Source of the DNA: Lactobacillus sp. ESL0246
GTDB lineage: Bacteria; Bacillota; Bacilli; Lactobacillales; Lactobacillaceae
Length of the DNA stretch: 44,862 nt
Direction of reading: 5' to 3'
NCBI RefSeq assembly: GCF_003692965.1
Contig: NZ_REHC01000015.1
Location: forward strand, 1-44,862
Shown here in pieces: positions 8,029 to 14,966 of the stretch. The position numbers were made by a program, and so were the translations under genes. Under the pieces are notes generated by a model. It ran no database searches. It saw only the letters and a program-made list of their open reading frames with translations, and was not told the DNA's origin. The number at the start of each line of letters is the position of its first letter. The first letter of the stretch is position 1.

Positions 8029-9335
8029 TAATTTCCTTTTAAAGATTCTTTTTGACTACCATTTACTGGAGTATTATCAGTTACACTAATTTGGTATGGT
8101 TTATTTTGCCATTTTTTAGAAAAGAAATAATTATGCAAATTATATTTGTATGGAACATTCTTTTCTTCCATAAATGGCTTAACTGCTTGATCAACAGCTA
8201 CCCATCCACGCCATCCGAGATGAATTGTATCCTCCATAAAGTACTTCTCACTACCACGTTTAGATAGATCCTCAATATTATCAAAACCCTGACTAGCTAA
8301 TTGGTACTTAATCTTAGAAACAGACTTCTGATACATTGTTTGTGATAAACCCGTATAGTTTGCCCATTTTTCATTAATTGGTGGAATAATAAATAATACA
8401 TTAGTATGCTGTTTAGCAAATTGGTGTAGCATTAATTCAAAATCACTGTATTCAACAGATTTAGTATAATCGAAATTACGCTGGCTACCCTTCAGCTTAA
8501 CTAAGGTTCTCTTATTTAGTCGTGTCTTAAAGAATCGATTATTAATACCAAAATCATTAGTATTGGTATGAATAGCTGCCTGATACTTGGCTATTTTGTT
8601 AAGCGCTGCAACCGAGTATGTATTTGGCAAGAGACGTGCATGTTCATTAATCTTTTTAATTCGATCACGCAATTGAAATGTACTAAAGAATTTATCTTCG
8701 TTATTAAGCATTCTTCTCTGGTTTTCAAGAATAAAACGTTGTGTAGCCGTTAGCTGTTTGCCATTAGCTATTCGTTTCATTCCTGACTTAATTACACCCT
8801 TTACCTCTGGCATTTGTAGAAAGCGCTTAGCAGCATAACGATTTGTTAAATTATCTTGCTTAATTCCTAAAAGAAAATTACAAGCTTGCAATGGTGAATA
8901 ATATAACGCAAATGCATCTGGATTTTGACCATTTTTAGTAAACCATTGCGGAGAAATAATTACAACTGCCTTTTTATTCTTTAACTGCTTGGCAGTACCC
9001 TGCATACCTAAAAACTGCGCTAAAGATTGGCTACCTGGACCACCTAACAAAAATGGTCGATAATTACGATGATATTTTTCTGCTAATACACTTGGATGCA
9101 AAGGGTCAAGCCTTGACAACTCACTTGAGCCATAAAACGGCACATAGCTATCATCGAAAGCATTCTGCTTCATTCGTGAACCTTTAAAAATAGTTGTAGT
9201 TTGCGAGTTAGCAGCTTGGTATATAGCATCCTTAGAAAAGGTTCGTTCCCAAGGTAACAGAAAAATAACCAGTAATAAGATAAAAGCGCAAAGAACTGGG
9301 CCAAAAATTTGCCACAGCCGGCGTTTATTATTCAT
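8028..9335 (-). CDS. dltD: D-alanyl-lipoteichoic acid biosynthesis protein DltD
   Basis: A 435-residue protein with one N-terminal membrane anchor (about residues 10-28) and an extracytoplasmic SGNH-hydrolase-like domain. The candidate nucleophile is Ser70 or Ser71 in FYGSSELSRLDP, and the D-x-x-H pair is Asp369/His372 in DTIHLGWRGW. DltD is needed for the outer-face transfer of D-alanine to teichoic acid. It overlaps dltC by 8 bases and the downstream hydrolase by one base, so it is translated as part of the dlt mRNA. Length is family-normal. Confidence 0.95.
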   Translation of the reverse strand: MNNKRRLWQIFGPVLCAFILLLVIFLLPWERTFSKDAIYQAANSQTTTIFKGSRMKQNAFDDSYVPFYGSSELSRLDPLHPSVLAEKYHRNYRPFLLGGPGSQSLAQFLGMQGTAKQLKNKKAVVIISPQWFTKNGQNPDAFALYYSPLQACNFLLGIKQDNLTNRYAAKRFLQMPEVKGVIKSGMKRIANGKQLTATQRFILENQRRMLNNEDKFFSTFQLRDRIKKINEHARLLPNTYSVAALNKIAKYQAAIHTNTNDFGINNRFFKTRLNKRTLVKLKGSQRNFDYTKSVEYSDFELMLHQFAKQHTNVLFIIPPINEKWANYTGLSQTMYQKSVSKIKYQLASQGFDNIEDLSKRGSEKYFMEDTIHLGWRGWVAVDQAVKPFMEEKNVPYKYNLHNYFFSKKWQNKPYQISVTDNTPVNGSQKESLKGN

Positions 9336-9567
9336 TTTCTAAACTTTCCACCTTTGTAACGATTTTGTTTGGAGTATCCCATTCGCTTCTGTCAAATTCG
9401 GAAACCGGTACATCAATATCAAACTTTTCCTGTAAATTTAACAACATCTGAACGCTTGCCATTGAATCCATTAACCCATTATCAAAAATATTCTCATCCA
9501 TTCGATCGGTTAAATCTTCACCAGTTAAGTCTTGTAAAACAGCTAAAACTTCTTTTCTTGTATCCAT
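9328..9567 (-). CDS. dltC: D-alanyl carrier protein DltC
   Basis: A 79-residue acidic acyl-carrier-like protein. Ser35 in NGLMDSMASVQ is the phosphopantetheine attachment site; DltA loads it with D-alanine and DltB then uses it at the membrane. Start ATG follows an AGAGG site. It lies 35 bases after dltB. Length and composition match the family. Confidence 0.96.
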   Translation of the reverse strand: MDTRKEVLAVLQDLTGEDLTDRMDENIFDNGLMDSMASVQMLLNLQEKFDIDVPVSEFDRSEWDTPNKIVTKVESLENE

Positions 9568-9602
9568 TATTTATACCTCTAACTAATAACTAAAATTTTT
9601 CT

Positions 9603-10841
9603 TTACTTCCAGCCAAACCATAATTGGCTCAAAAAGCCTGAAAAAATCAAAAAACTAAAACAAACAATATTAAAAGTTACAAAAATTGCAAACCATTTGG
9701 TAAATTTATTTGATGGTATTTGATCCTTATGCTTTTTCTTAAACCTAATCCAGTAATCATTAATAATAATCGCGATTGCATGAAATAGTCCATAAACAAT
9801 ATAATACCAAGTTAATCCGTGCCAAAAACCCATTACTAAAAATAGTAGCAGATACGACACTTGTGATAACCTAATCGGATTTTTAATCAATTTTTTCTTC
9901 ATGGCAAAGAAAGTAAAACGCATGTAAATGTAGTCACGGAACCAAAAAGACAGCGTCATATGCCAACGATTCCAGAATTCTTTAATATTTTGCGAAATAA
10001 ACGGTTTATTAAAGTTTACCGGTGTATGAATGCCCATGAAATATGAAATTGACACTGCAAATAATGAATAACCTGCAAAATCAAAGAATAAATACATGCT
10101 ATAGCAATACATATAAGCAACTAGCCACCAAGATAATTTCAACCCTCCATTAGCCGTTCCTACAATTAACGCTAGTTTAGAAATTCTCGGTAACCAATAT
10201 GTTCCAAAAAACCATCCCAAAATAAACTTATACAGAAAACCTTGAAATAAATAGCGTGTCGCTAGAGTCAAGTCAGTAAGATATTGATCACGTTTTGGAG
10301 CAAGATCACACTCTTTGGCAAATCTTCTGTAACGATCAATTGGTCCTGATGAGATTGTGGGAAAGAACAATAAGAAACGTAAATAGGTCCCTAAGTTCAG
10401 TTCTTTAATTGCGCCATCCCGCACTTCCATGATTATCTGGACTGTTTTAAAGGTAATATATGAAATCCCTAAAAATGCAAGCACCCCTGGGATTTTAGCC
10501 TTTGGAAAAGCTGTTTGTACTTTCACGAGCACTAGCGGAAGCATTGCTAAAATTACAGCTAAATAAAAGATCCACGTTCTATTCTTACCATTTTTTCGAT
10601 AATAAAGATAACTATAAGTAACAAACAACTGAAACAACAAATAAATAATTAAACTTACCCCTTGTTGCCATTTATCTCCATCAAAGATAAGAAACAGGAA
10701 CACAAGCGAAAAAGCTGCTTCATAGATCTTCAACCGATGACCGTAATACAAACCCAAAATTATTGGAATTAATCCTATCATTAAATAGATAAAGTATTGT
10801 GGATTTCCGTAAGGCTGCAAGTTTATGAAGTTAAAATTCAC
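9603..10841 (-). CDS. dltB: D-alanyl transfer protein DltB (MBOAT family)
   Basis: A 412-residue multi-spanning membrane O-acyltransferase that moves D-alanine from DltC across the membrane towards teichoic acid. Signatures include PTISSGPIDRYRRF, NIKEFWNRWHMTLSFWFRDYIY and the MBOAT histidine region MGFWHGLTWYYIVYG. Start is GTG at 10841, overlapping the dltA TAG stop by one base after a GGAGG site; this repeats the TAGTG coupling seen at dltD/hydrolase. Confidence 0.96.
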   Translation of the reverse strand: MNFNFINLQPYGNPQYFIYLMIGLIPIILGLYYGHRLKIYEAAFSLVFLFLIFDGDKWQQGVSLIIYLLFQLFVTYSYLYYRKNGKNRTWIFYLAVILAMLPLVLVKVQTAFPKAKIPGVLAFLGISYITFKTVQIIMEVRDGAIKELNLGTYLRFLLFFPTISSGPIDRYRRFAKECDLAPKRDQYLTDLTLATRYLFQGFLYKFILGWFFGTYWLPRISKLALIVGTANGGLKLSWWLVAYMYCYSMYLFFDFAGYSLFAVSISYFMGIHTPVNFNKPFISQNIKEFWNRWHMTLSFWFRDYIYMRFTFFAMKKKLIKNPIRLSQVSYLLLFLVMGFWHGLTWYYIVYGLFHAIAIIINDYWIRFKKKHKDQIPSNKFTKWFAIFVTFNIVCFSFLIFSGFLSQLWFGWK

Positions 10842-12355
10842 TACTCGTTGACCTCCTTAATCACCGCTTTAATATCAACTTTACCATTTTGGGAAACTGG
10901 CAATTTTTCTCGATAAACATAGCGTTGAGGAATCATGTACGGCATCAAATTTTTTGCCAAATCGGCACGAATTCTTTTAGTGATTTCTTCTTCAGAATAT
11001 TGTTCCTTCACACCTTCTTTTAGTTCGATTTCTGCTACGATTTGTTTAACGGTGTGGTCTTTACTGTATTTAGGAGCAGCTACACCATGGGCAACTAGCT
11101 TACTTTTACCAATGTAATGATTTATTTCCTCAAGTTCTATTCGATAACCATTAAATTTAATTTGAAAGTCAATTCGACCACGATAAAAAAGTAAATCTTG
11201 ATCAAAGAATCCCTCATCTCCAGAACGATGGCTCATATATTCATCATTAGAATTTTTGAAAAAAGCCTTAGCTGTTTTTTCGAGATTATTCATATATCCC
11301 TTAGACGTACTCGGTCCAGAAATGATAATTTCACCCTCATTAGGCTGATCACCTTTGGTCTTATCAATTATAATTTTTGTATCTTCTTTAACCCGACCAA
11401 TTGGTAAACGATCATATTTATCCAAAATTTCATCGGTAATCTCAACTTGAGTAACCGCAACTGTTGTTTCTGTAGGACCATATGTGTTAAAAATACGTGC
11501 CTTAGGAAATTTTTTCTTCAACATTGCTGCTTCCGTATGAGGTAACTCCTCACCACAAAATAGAAAATGAGTTAACTCTGGATGGTGCTTGCCATCAAAT
11601 GTTTTATCCAAAAAACACATCTGTGCAAAAGATGGTGTTGAAACCCAGATGTTGAAATGAAGCTGTGGCATTGTCACAAATAATTGTGCGAAATTTTCTG
11701 TTACATCATGTGGTAAGACAACTAACTTACCTGCACCAACCAGTGCCGGATAAAGGCTCATGACTGATAAATCAAATGAATACGGTGCCTGTGAAAGGAA
11801 ACTAGGATGATCTGGCAAATCAAAATCACTCATCTCCCAATTAATAAAACTAAGTAAATTCTCATGACTGATTTGAACACCCTTAGGTTTGCCACTTGTT
11901 CCTGAAGTGAAAATAATGTAAAAGTTATCATCACCTGAAACAAAATTACCAGGATCAATCGTAAAATTGCCGTTTTCAACCTGACTAGACTTTATCACCT
12001 GCATTGAAGATAAATCTACTGCGGGAAGTTCATCAATCGCTAAAATTGCTTCAGCTTTGGCAACATCTTGAATCATTATAATTCTTTCAGCATTAGAATA
12101 GCTGGCAATCGGGATATATGCATGCCCTGCTTTGACACATCCCAGAAAGCTAGCGATCATTTCAAAGTCTTGACCACCCCAAATCATAATTGGACTTTTA
12201 GGAGCAATTGGTAAAGTAGCAATTTTATGTGCCCAAGCATCAGAGCGTTGCTTGAGATCAGCATATGTATTAGTCTGTCCTAGATAATCATAAGCTATCC
12301 GATCCGGCTCAGCTAAAGCAACTTCATCAATTTTTCGAATTACATCTTTAATCAT
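10841..12355 (-). CDS. dltA: D-alanine:D-alanyl carrier protein ligase DltA
   Basis: A 504-residue adenylating enzyme that activates D-alanine with ATP and loads it on DltC in the cytosol. The P-loop-like motif TSGTSGKPKG is at residues 150-159; FNTYGPTETTVAVTQ, YRGRIDFQIKFNGYRIELEEI and the C-terminal catalytic Lys region SQNGKVDIKAV are also visible. Start ATG 12355 is preferred over an in-frame GTG at 12367 because the AAGGTGG site has 7-base spacing to the ATG. The dltX stop lies 13 bases upstream, within that leader. Confidence 0.96.
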   Translation of the reverse strand: MIKDVIRKIDEVALAEPDRIAYDYLGQTNTYADLKQRSDAWAHKIATLPIAPKSPIMIWGGQDFEMIASFLGCVKAGHAYIPIASYSNAERIIMIQDVAKAEAILAIDELPAVDLSSMQVIKSSQVENGNFTIDPGNFVSGDDNFYIIFTSGTSGKPKGVQISHENLLSFINWEMSDFDLPDHPSFLSQAPYSFDLSVMSLYPALVGAGKLVVLPHDVTENFAQLFVTMPQLHFNIWVSTPSFAQMCFLDKTFDGKHHPELTHFLFCGEELPHTEAAMLKKKFPKARIFNTYGPTETTVAVTQVEITDEILDKYDRLPIGRVKEDTKIIIDKTKGDQPNEGEIIISGPSTSKGYMNNLEKTAKAFFKNSNDEYMSHRSGDEGFFDQDLLFYRGRIDFQIKFNGYRIELEEINHYIGKSKLVAHGVAAPKYSKDHTVKQIVAEIELKEGVKEQYSEEEITKRIRADLAKNLMPYMIPQRYVYREKLPVSQNGKVDIKAVIKEVNE

Positions 12356-12368
12356 TCTGTATACCACC

Positions 12369-12521
12369 TTAAAATTCGTTATAAATAAAGTGAACCGAAG
12401 TTAGGCCGCTATATTGATACAAATAAATTAATGCTATTAAAATAACACAATAAACAAGTGTTGTTAGAGCAAATTTCCCAACTTGCTTACTTCGGGAATC
12501 AGATTTTTCTTTTTTTACCAT
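12369..12521 (-). CDS. dltX: Small membrane protein DltX
   Basis: A 50-residue protein found by reading upstream of dltA. It has a charged N-terminus (MVKKEKSDSRSK), one membrane helix (about residues 17-36) and the C-terminal HFIYNEF. That tail is the conserved end of DltX proteins, which bind the DltB acyltransferase and carry the D-alanyl group. It is the first gene of the operon, 13 bases before dltA. The ribosome binding site is weak (GAAAGAT/GAAGAT). Confidence 0.92.
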   Translation of the reverse strand: MVKKEKSDSRSKQVGKFALTTLVYCVILIALIYLYQYSGLTSVHFIYNEF

Positions 12522-12560
12522 ATATCTTCATATCTTTCTTAACATCAAACACATAAAATA

Positions 12561-12600
12561 TACTATTAAATATAGTACTACTGTATCTATCTAGACAAAG
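12561..12600 (-). promoter_or_regulatory. Probable dlt promoter with embedded dyad
   Basis: On the minus strand TTGTCT, an 18-base spacer and TATATT lie 40-80 bases upstream of dltX. A dyad TACTAT-N5-ATAGTA at 12561-12577 covers the -10 region and could be an operator. Confidence 0.4.
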
Positions 12601-12642
12601 CTGTTTGCTTAATCTTTTACTAAATTTAAAATTTCCCTATCA

Positions 12643-12960
12643 TCATCTATTATTCAATATTCGGCAATCATTATAGGCAAAGCAAAGAGGAATAAAAATT
12701 AAAAATGAGACAAATAGAAGAGTAATTAGTAATAGTCCAAAAAGATTTTTAGTTTTTAGCCAATACTCACTATTCGCGGTTGTTAAAATAAAAGCCGCAA
12801 ATAAGATAATTATTACCAATTCACATATGGCTAAGCCTGTATAATTTGACGGTGTAAGAACCTGATATAGCCAAAGCCAAAGAGATGCAGGCAGTAGGCA
12901 AAGCCACCCAGAAAAGCGTAACCAAAAGGTTATTTTCTTTCGATAAATCTGTTTATCCAT
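12643..12960 (-). CDS. Small membrane protein of unknown function
   Basis: Start ATG 12960 (MDKQIYRKK) follows an AAAGGAGAA site; an earlier in-frame start lacks one. The 105-residue product has three hydrophobic segments (about residues 10-35, 40-62 and 72-96) with positive residues at the N-terminus, so the N-terminus is probably inside. No family motif is recognised. It is on the dlt strand but separated from dltX by about 120 bases that include the probable dlt promoter, so it is likely its own unit. Confidence 0.65.
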   Translation of the reverse strand: MDKQIYRKKITFWLRFSGWLCLLPASLWLWLYQVLTPSNYTGLAICELVIIILFAAFILTTANSEYWLKTKNLFGLLLITLLFVSFLIFIPLCFAYNDCRILNNR

Positions 12961-13060
12961 TTGTTCTCCTTTCACTTTAAAGTACAATCTTTTGTCCAAC
13001 ATTCCTAATTATAACAATGTGTTCTTTAATAAACAATTTTAGCAATGTTGAGGTAGGTAT

Positions 13061-13102
13061 TTGTGATTTCGTCACACTTTTTTCACATTTACCGTATAAA
13101 AT
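13061..13102 (+). promoter_or_regulatory. Candidate promoter and TGTGA-N5-TCACA dyad before small-RNA unit 1
   Basis: A perfect inverted repeat TGTGA-N5-TCACA lies at 13062-13076. A -10-like TATAAA is at 13095-13100; the expected -35 position (about 13072-13077) would overlap the right arm of the dyad. Crp/Fnr-like regulators bind TGTGA/TCACA half-sites, usually with a 6-base spacer. The start site would be near 13107. Confidence 0.35.
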
Positions 13103-13106
13103 AAAA

Positions 13107-13265
13107 AAGCGATATGGTTAAAACATTAAAACTTCACCATATTACACTCAACTTTTGTTTTTCATTCATACTCCTCCGAGAATAATATAATGAAAAACTT
13201 AAATGACTTATTGGTCATTTTCATATCTATCCCTTTCGACCCACGTGTGTTGCGTGGGTTTTTCT
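13107..13265 (+). ncRNA. Candidate small RNA, unit 1 (anti-Shine-Dalgarno loop)
   Basis: No plus-strand gene lies upstream, yet a plus-oriented terminator ends this segment. Predicted helices in order: ATATGGT/ACCATAT (13112-13118 with 13136-13142); a perfect 10-pair stem GTTTTTCATT/AATGAAAAAC (13157-13166 with 13189-13198); AAATGAC/GTCATTT (13201-13207 with 13214-13220); and the terminator. The 22-base loop of the second stem contains CATACTCCTCC (13167-13177), complementary to GGAGGAGTATG, a ribosome binding site plus start codon. The layout resembles streptococcal csRNAs. It shares a common core with unit 2. Function is inferred. Confidence 0.55.
13237..13265 (+). terminator. Terminator of small-RNA unit 1
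   Basis: ACCCACG (13239-13245) and CGTGGGT (13253-13259) form a perfect 7-pair stem followed by TTTTTCT. The T run is on the plus strand only, so it ends plus-strand transcripts. Confidence 0.8.
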
Positions 13266-13349
13266 ATTTCTTTAACAGTTCTAAAGAAAAGCTTTACTAA
13301 TTTATAAGACAAATTGTACCTTTATTTTATATTTAAAGCATATGATTAA

Positions 13350-13463
13350 TATTGTAGTAAGCAGTTAACTACTTACTACATACTCCCACTTTTTTATTTC
13401 ATTCATTCTTACTCCTTCAAAGTAGATGAAAACTAACAGGCTCGCATATTTTGCGAGCCTTTT
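13350..13463 (+). ncRNA. Candidate small RNA, unit 2 (anti-Shine-Dalgarno loop)
   Basis: A second copy of the unit 1 design. A TATGAT -10-like box (13341-13346) precedes a 9-pair hairpin TGTAGTAAG/CTTACTACA (13353-13361 with 13372-13380). Then TTTCAT/ATGAAA (13397-13402 with 13426-13431) closes a 23-base loop containing CATTCTTACTCCTTC (13404-13418). This is complementary to GAAGGAGTAAGAATG, a well-spaced ribosome binding site and start codon. A strong terminator follows. The core ACTTTT..TTTCATTCAT..ACTCCT..ATGAAAAC is shared with unit 1. The CBS-protein gene begins 55 bases downstream. Confidence 0.55.
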
Positions 13464-13464
13464 C
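13437..13464 (+). terminator. Terminator of small-RNA unit 2
   Basis: AGGCTCGCA (13438-13446) and TGCGAGCCT (13452-13460) form a 9-pair stem with a 5-base loop, followed by TTTTCC on the plus strand. On the minus strand no T run follows. Confidence 0.8.
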
Positions 13465-13518
13465 CTGTATTTTGCTAGCAAGATGTAAAATTATTTCAAT
13501 GAAAGGTACTGTATTTAA

Positions 13519-13989
13519 ATGTTTTCACCCGCAATTAAGCAGATGCTTGAAGAAAAATCAGGCACCTTTATCATTCCCGCATCCCGAATTGCTTTTGTCG
13601 AAGATGACAACCCGCTATATCACGCTTTCTTAATTTTGACCCGTGTTAAATATTCAAAAATCCCCGTACTTGACCGTCAAAATCGAATTGTTGGTTTATT
13701 AAGTTTATCAATGATTACCACTGAAATGATGGAAACAAATAAAATTTCTCTAGCACCATTAAATAATTTAAAAGTTCATGATGTTATGCAAACAAAATTT
13801 GATAAAGTTAATTTTTCCAAAACAACACTAGAAACACAACTGCATCTATTAGTTGACAATGCATTTCTCCCTGTTGTCGATGATTATGGCGTTTTTCAAG
13901 GATTACTAACTAGACGTGAATGGATAAAAGCATTTAATTATATTGCTCATAACTTAAATAAAAAATATAAATTATCACAAATAAAATAA
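13519..13989 (+). CDS. CBS-domain protein, DarB/CbpB-like (c-di-AMP sensor family)
   Basis: A 156-residue protein made of two CBS motifs (about residues 18-65 and 80-140). The order SGTFIIPASRIAFVEDDNPL, KYSKIPVLDRQNRIVGLLSL, HDVM and FLPVVDDYGVFQGLLTRREWIKAFN matches B. subtilis DarB (YkuL) and Listeria CbpB. Those bind c-di-AMP and, when free of it, stimulate the Rel enzyme and pyruvate carboxylase. Start ATG 13519 follows GAAAGG. It lies just after the two small-RNA units. Assignment rests on length and motif order; ligand binding is inferred. Confidence 0.75.
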   Translation: MFSPAIKQMLEEKSGTFIIPASRIAFVEDDNPLYHAFLILTRVKYSKIPVLDRQNRIVGLLSLSMITTEMMETNKISLAPLNNLKVHDVMQTKFDKVNFSKTTLETQLHLLVDNAFLPVVDDYGVFQGLLTRREWIKAFNYIAHNLNKKYKLSQIK

Positions 13990-14249
13990 CAAGTGCAACT
14001 AATATCTTCTTATTTAACTATTATTTTTTCTTATAATAGCATGTACTTTTAATTAAAACGTATTATAATTAAGGTGTATTTTTAAAGGTAATTACTAAGT
14101 TATATGCTTGTTAACGAGTATGATGCTTAAACTTATCAAGCTTAAATATATAAAATACAGATAGAATAACATAATAATTATAAGTTTAAATCCATGTAAA
14201 CTATAATTGTATGAATTTAAACATTTAGTGCTTATAGAAAGATACTAAA

Positions 14250-14828
14250 ATGATGAATGAAACACTCTCTAAGCAATTAACAGTTTTAGTTGATGCTATT
14301 ATTAAAAATTGGACATACCCAAATAGCCAAGAACTATCTTTAAAAGAAAAACAAAAATTAGTTAACCAACTTAAGAGCATCGATCGTGATACAAATAACT
14401 TAAATGAAACAGTAGTGATTACTGATGCTTTTTACAAAGATAAAGTTGATAAACAGCTTAAGACAGTGAACAATAATTTGTCTTGGATTTTTGAAATATT
14501 ACAACATGAATTGGTTTCTGCTACACAATTACATACCTTACTGATTAATCTTGCGCACAATGAGCAATTTTCAGCTAAAAGTATTAATAAAATTAATTAT
14601 TATTTTACGGAAACAAATGATTATGGAGATAATGATAACTTTATCACCATGTCTTCTTCTGATGTCCTTGATTCACTTGAACGCTCTAAAATTTTACAAA
14701 TTAACCCATCTAAGAATGCACATCAATTTAAAAATAAAAAAAATGGTTACTCACACATAAATAAAAAAAAGAATACGAGACAAAATAAGATTATCAAATT
14801 AAAAGATTATTCAATGAAAGAAAGCTAA
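14250..14828 (+). CDS. Protein of unknown function, charged C-terminus
   Basis: A 192-residue protein, mostly helical by composition, without signal peptide or membrane segment. The first 150 residues are mixed charged/hydrophobic (LSWIFEILQHELVSATQLHTLL); the last 35 are Lys/Asn-rich (KKNGYSHINKKKNTRQNK), suggesting nucleic acid or membrane-surface contact. Start ATG 14250 or the adjacent ATG follows GAAAGATA. The stop codon TAA sits in the loop of the terminator hairpin. I do not recognise a family. It stands alone between the CBS gene and the metal ATPase. Confidence 0.6.
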   Translation: MMNETLSKQLTVLVDAIIKNWTYPNSQELSLKEKQKLVNQLKSIDRDTNNLNETVVITDAFYKDKVDKQLKTVNNNLSWIFEILQHELVSATQLHTLLINLAHNEQFSAKSINKINYYFTETNDYGDNDNFITMSSSDVLDSLERSKILQINPSKNAHQFKNKKNGYSHINKKKNTRQNKIIKLKDYSMKES

Positions 14829-14842
14829 GCTTTCTTTTTTTG
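14817..14842 (+). terminator. Terminator overlapping the stop codon of the unknown gene
   Basis: AAAGAAAGC (14817-14825), loop TAA (the stop codon) and GCTTTCTTT (14829-14837), then TTTTTG. Confidence 0.85.
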
Positions 14843-14884
14843 TTGCATTTTTTTATTGAAAAGTGCAGGCTATATATTAATAAT

Positions 14885-14899
14885 TTAGACTTATTCTAA
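14885..14899. promoter_or_regulatory. PerR/Fur-like box upstream of the metal ATPase
   Basis: TTAGACTTATTCTAA fits the PerR pattern TTATAATNATTATAA at 11 of 14 fixed positions, with perfect TTAGA/TCTAA outer arms. It lies 68-82 bases before the ATPase start, upstream of a TAGAAT -10-like box at 14921-14926. B. subtilis PfeT, a P1B-4 ATPase, is controlled by PerR and Fur, which makes the site plausible. Confidence 0.45.
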
Positions 14900-14966
14900 T
14901 TAAATCGCAATATTTAGTGATAGAATTTAAAATATATAAATCAGTTTGTAGGAGGCAAAATAATTT

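Noticed and set aside
13140-13420. Minus-strand micro-ORFs behind perfect ribosome binding sites (peptides starting MNEKQK and MNEIKK, and a 20-residue hydrophobic peptide)
   Set aside because: They are the reverse complement of the anti-Shine-Dalgarno loops. The two strong terminators have their T runs on the plus strand, so plus-strand RNAs explain the region better. A signal-peptide role was considered but not supported by composition.
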